Shown: piece after piece, positions 4,258 through 6,158 of the stretch
How positions within the stretch are numbered: the stretch's first letter is position 1
How the letters are laid out: every line of letters starts with the position of its first letter
Position numbers and translations under genes: made by a program
Notes under the pieces: generated by a model
The model's input: only the letters and a program-made list of their open reading frames with translations
Databases searched by the model: none
What the model was told of the DNA's origin: nothing
Source: an uncultured Lacticaseibacillus sp.
GTDB lineage: Bacteria > Bacillota > Bacilli > Lactobacillales > Lactobacillaceae
Direction: 5' to 3'
DNA: 6,158 nt
Assembly (NCBI GenBank): GCA_934339215.1
Contig: CAKRHU010000103.1
Span: 1-6,158, forward strand

Positions 4258-6158
4258 ATGAAGAAAACACCATTAATTACGTTAGCTACCGCCGCTGCAA
4301 TCGCCGGCGTTGGCGCCGCGACGAGTTCCAATCAAGTTGCCGCTGCCACGAGTACCACCACGACTAAGGCGCCAGATCCAAGCAACACCGCAGAAAAAAA
4401 TGTCCAAGCGGCGCAAACTAATGTTGATACTGCCAAGGCGGCCTCAGACAAAACACAACAAGCAAAACAAACTGCCTCGCAAACTTTAACGGATGCCAAA
4501 AAATCTCGGCAACAAGCCCAAACCGCATCAGATCAAGCGCAAGCCACCAAAGCGCGAGCAACGCCAGCAGGCATCCAAAAGGCCCAACAAGCCGTTGACG
4601 ATGCCCAAACGACGCAAAAAGCGGCGCAAACCACTGCCGATACTGCTCAAAGTGAGGTTGCTGACGCCCAACAAGCCGTCACCCAAGCTGAAACTGCCCA
4701 AAAAGCAGCAGATGCCATAACCGCCAAAGCCCAAAGTGCCGTAGCGGATGCGCAAAAGCAAGTCACCACCCAAACGCCAGCTGATACCAAAGCGGCCCAA
4801 CAAGCCGTGACTGCTGCCCAAACAGCTGTGACGACTGATACTGCCGCTAATACCAAAGCCCAACAAGCTGCCACTCAAGCCGATACTGCCGTTGCTAACG
4901 CGCAACAAACCGCAACGAGTGCCCAAAGCGCCGTTGACAAAACTGCCGCCACGGTCAAAGCCCAACAAGGCACTGGCGGTTTGAAAATGCCAGCGGGGTA
5001 TATGGATGCGTATCATAGCTGGCCTGATTCAGATGATTTGTCAGATGCGCAACGCGAGAAGTTAGAAGCGGCCGCTGAAAAAAGATTAATCCAGGCGAAG
5101 AGCCAAGTGGTCATGTTGGGCTATACGCCAACAGATGCTGACAAAGCCGAAGAAATCGCGGATATGACGAAGTTGACTCAGGCGCAAACCCGTGAGTTAT
5201 CTGAGTTTGCGGCTTCAGTACTGAATGATATACGCCAACAAATGGGAATTTCAGCCTTACAAGTCACTGATGGGTCGACCATCGCTGCGCCAATGGTTGG
5301 CGGAACCGGCGAGGCCATGTTGCATCAGTTTTATGGCAATCCAAGTGGTTACGATATTAATCCTGATTTTTCGCAATCCGTTGCAAAAGCAGCCGGAATC
5401 CCAATCGGACGTTCTAATTCATATGAAGATGACAATGGGAAAACAATCGTTGAAGTATACGGCGATGGTTATATGGAAGATATCGGCTCTGAATGGGGCT
5501 GGGACCTCAGCAATGGTGATAAAACTGGTACGATGTCAAATCTGAAAGCTGGCGTTGTTGCGTATTTGGGAATGATGCTTGATGGGACCAATTATGCCAC
5601 GAATAGTGCTGACATTACCGCTACTGGCCCTTGGCGCGCTGAAGCTGACCGTCACTATGATGGGACCCCTGATCTGGTCGACGATTTATTATTAGGCGAA
5701 GGTAGCCAAGGCACGTCGGATCCATATGATTACTTAGGGGTGACAATTGATGAGAATGGGCAACTGCGGTTTATTTTTCAATCTATGACTGGCGTTTCCA
5801 AGTCTGCCGCTTACTTCAACAATGCCACCACACCAGCACCAATTGCCCATCCAACGGACCCACAAGCAGCCAGTCGCTTGGCCACGCAACAAGCAGCGTT
5901 GACCAAAGCCCAACAAGCGTTGACTGATGCTAAGGCGGCACAAACCAAAGCGGCTAGTGCTAAAACCGCGGCGGCCACGAAACTGGCGGCTAGCCAAGCA
6001 GCCTTGAAAGCCGCACAAACGGCTTTGACGAAAGCTCAAGCCACAGCACCAAAAGACTCGACCGCGTTGACGCAAGCCAAACAAGCTTTAGCGCAAGCCC
6101 AAACCAAGTTGACCCAAGCGCAAGCGGCGGCCGCACAAATTAAAGTTCAAGTGGATGC
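4258..6158 (+). CDS. SEC10/PgrA-type secreted surface protein (3' end outside window)
   Basis: A large exported cell-surface protein, open from ATG 4258 to the window end (633 complete codons, no stop). GGAGG at 4244-4248 lies 9 bases before the ATG. Residues 1-30 are a signal peptide: basic MKK, an Ala-rich core, and a likely cleavage after VAAA at residue 30. Residues about 45-235 are an Ala/Gln/Thr-rich coiled coil broken by prolines at 103 and 174. Residues about 242-530 form a globular domain, with LTQAQTRELSEFAASVL from 306, resembling the SEC10/PgrA surface-exclusion domain. From about 540 a second coiled coil begins, with Leu every seven residues. An LPXTG anchor is expected downstream but not visible. 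PgrA-type proteins in Enterococcus are encoded on conjugative plasmids and reduce mating between donors. Chromosomal lactobacillar relatives have no proven role, and no conjugation gene is seen here, so adhesion or wall function is equally possible. Confidence 0.82.
   Translation, partial: MKKTPLITLATAAAIAGVGAATSSNQVAAATSTTTTKAPDPSNTAEKNVQAAQTNVDTAKAASDKTQQAKQTASQTLTDAKKSRQQAQTASDQAQATKARATPAGIQKAQQAVDDAQTTQKAAQTTADTAQSEVADAQQAVTQAETAQKAADAITAKAQSAVADAQKQVTTQTPADTKAAQQAVTAAQTAVTTDTAANTKAQQAATQADTAVANAQQTATSAQSAVDKTAATVKAQQGTGGLKMPAGYMDAYHSWPDSDDLSDAQREKLEAAAEKRLIQAKSQVVMLGYTPTDADKAEEIADMTKLTQAQTRELSEFAASVLNDIRQQMGISALQVTDGSTIAAPMVGGTGEAMLHQFYGNPSGYDINPDFSQSVAKAAGIPIGRSNSYEDDNGKTIVEVYGDGYMEDIGSEWGWDLSNGDKTGTMSNLKAGVVAYLGMMLDGTNYATNSADITATGPWRAEADRHYDGTPDLVDDLLLGEGSQGTSDPYDYLGVTIDENGQLRFIFQSMTGVSKSAAYFNNATTPAPIAHPTDPQAASRLATQQAALTKAQQALTDAKAAQTKAASAKTAAATKLAASQAALKAAQTALTKAQATAPKDSTALTQAKQALAQAQTKLTQAQAAAAQIKVQVD
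4582..4808 (+). repeat. Coding direct repeats in the first coiled coil
   Basis: The 14-mer GCCCAACAAGCCGT occurs at 4582-4595, 4666-4679 and 4795-4808, always in frame as AQQAV. The first two are 84 bp (28 codons) apart and the third is 129 bp further on, across the proline at residue 174. Shorter GCCCAACAAG copies recur later in the gene, including the second coil. The region is a degenerate repeat that may vary in length between strains. Confidence 0.65.

Noticed and set aside
4493..4720. Plus-strand frame encoding a Lys/Pro-rich 75-residue peptide
   Set aside because: It is an out-of-frame reading of the surface-protein coil, with no ribosome binding site of its own. The 5225-5545 plus frame is rejected for the same reason.
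4582..4965. Repeats resembling a CRISPR or tandem-repeat array
   Set aside because: The repeats are short, degenerate, unequally spaced and always in the same codon phase, so they are coding repeats of a coiled coil.
4528..5016. Minus-strand open frame of 162 codons, rich in Gly, Leu and Ser
   Set aside because: It is the antisense of the Ala/Gln coiled coil; the low-complexity coding strand keeps the reverse frames free of stops. The same applies to the other minus-strand frames at 4647-4874 and 5734-6084.

Overview
The window looks like low-GC Gram-positive chromosome from the Lactobacillaceae. The evidence is strong GGAGG-type ribosome binding sites, GTG as well as ATG starts, tight genes each closed by a hairpin-plus-T-run terminator, a PurR-box-controlled purine permease, and a secreted alanine/glutamine-rich surface protein of the SEC10/PgrA type. 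G+C is about half by eye, which fits the Lacticaseibacillus/Schleiferilactobacillus range better than the AT-rich lactobacilli. The genus is inference; no rRNA or other marker is present.

Layout. 1-91 may hold the 5' end of an unrecognised gene pointing left. 92-243 is the gap before an MFS transporter (244-1458, +), which ends at a terminator. 1491-1682 is a regulatory region with a perfect PurBox, a degenerate partner 16 bp upstream in the opposite orientation, a sigma-A-like promoter and a leader hairpin. It precedes an AzgA-type NCS2 purine permease (1683-2996, +) with its own terminator. A WYL-domain transcriptional regulator follows (3085-4053, +), also with a terminator. Next comes a promoter whose -10 lies inside a perfect 19-bp palindrome, driving a large secreted surface protein (4258 to beyond 6158, +) whose C-terminus is outside the window.

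How the genes relate. All four clear genes point the same way, but a terminator separates each from the next, so they look like single-gene transcription units and not an operon. The permease probably imports hypoxanthine/guanine under PurR control. The WYL protein is a one-component DNA-binding regulator with no evident target except, speculatively, the neighbouring palindrome. The surface protein has a signal peptide, an Ala/Val-cored coiled coil with a 28-residue superperiod, a globular SEC10/PgrA domain and a second, Leu-cored coiled coil.

I see no mobile element, CRISPR array, phage gene, RNA gene or toxin-antitoxin pair, and no clearly undescribed system. The parts most worth a second look are the control regions of the permease and the surface protein, and the coiled-coil architecture of the latter.
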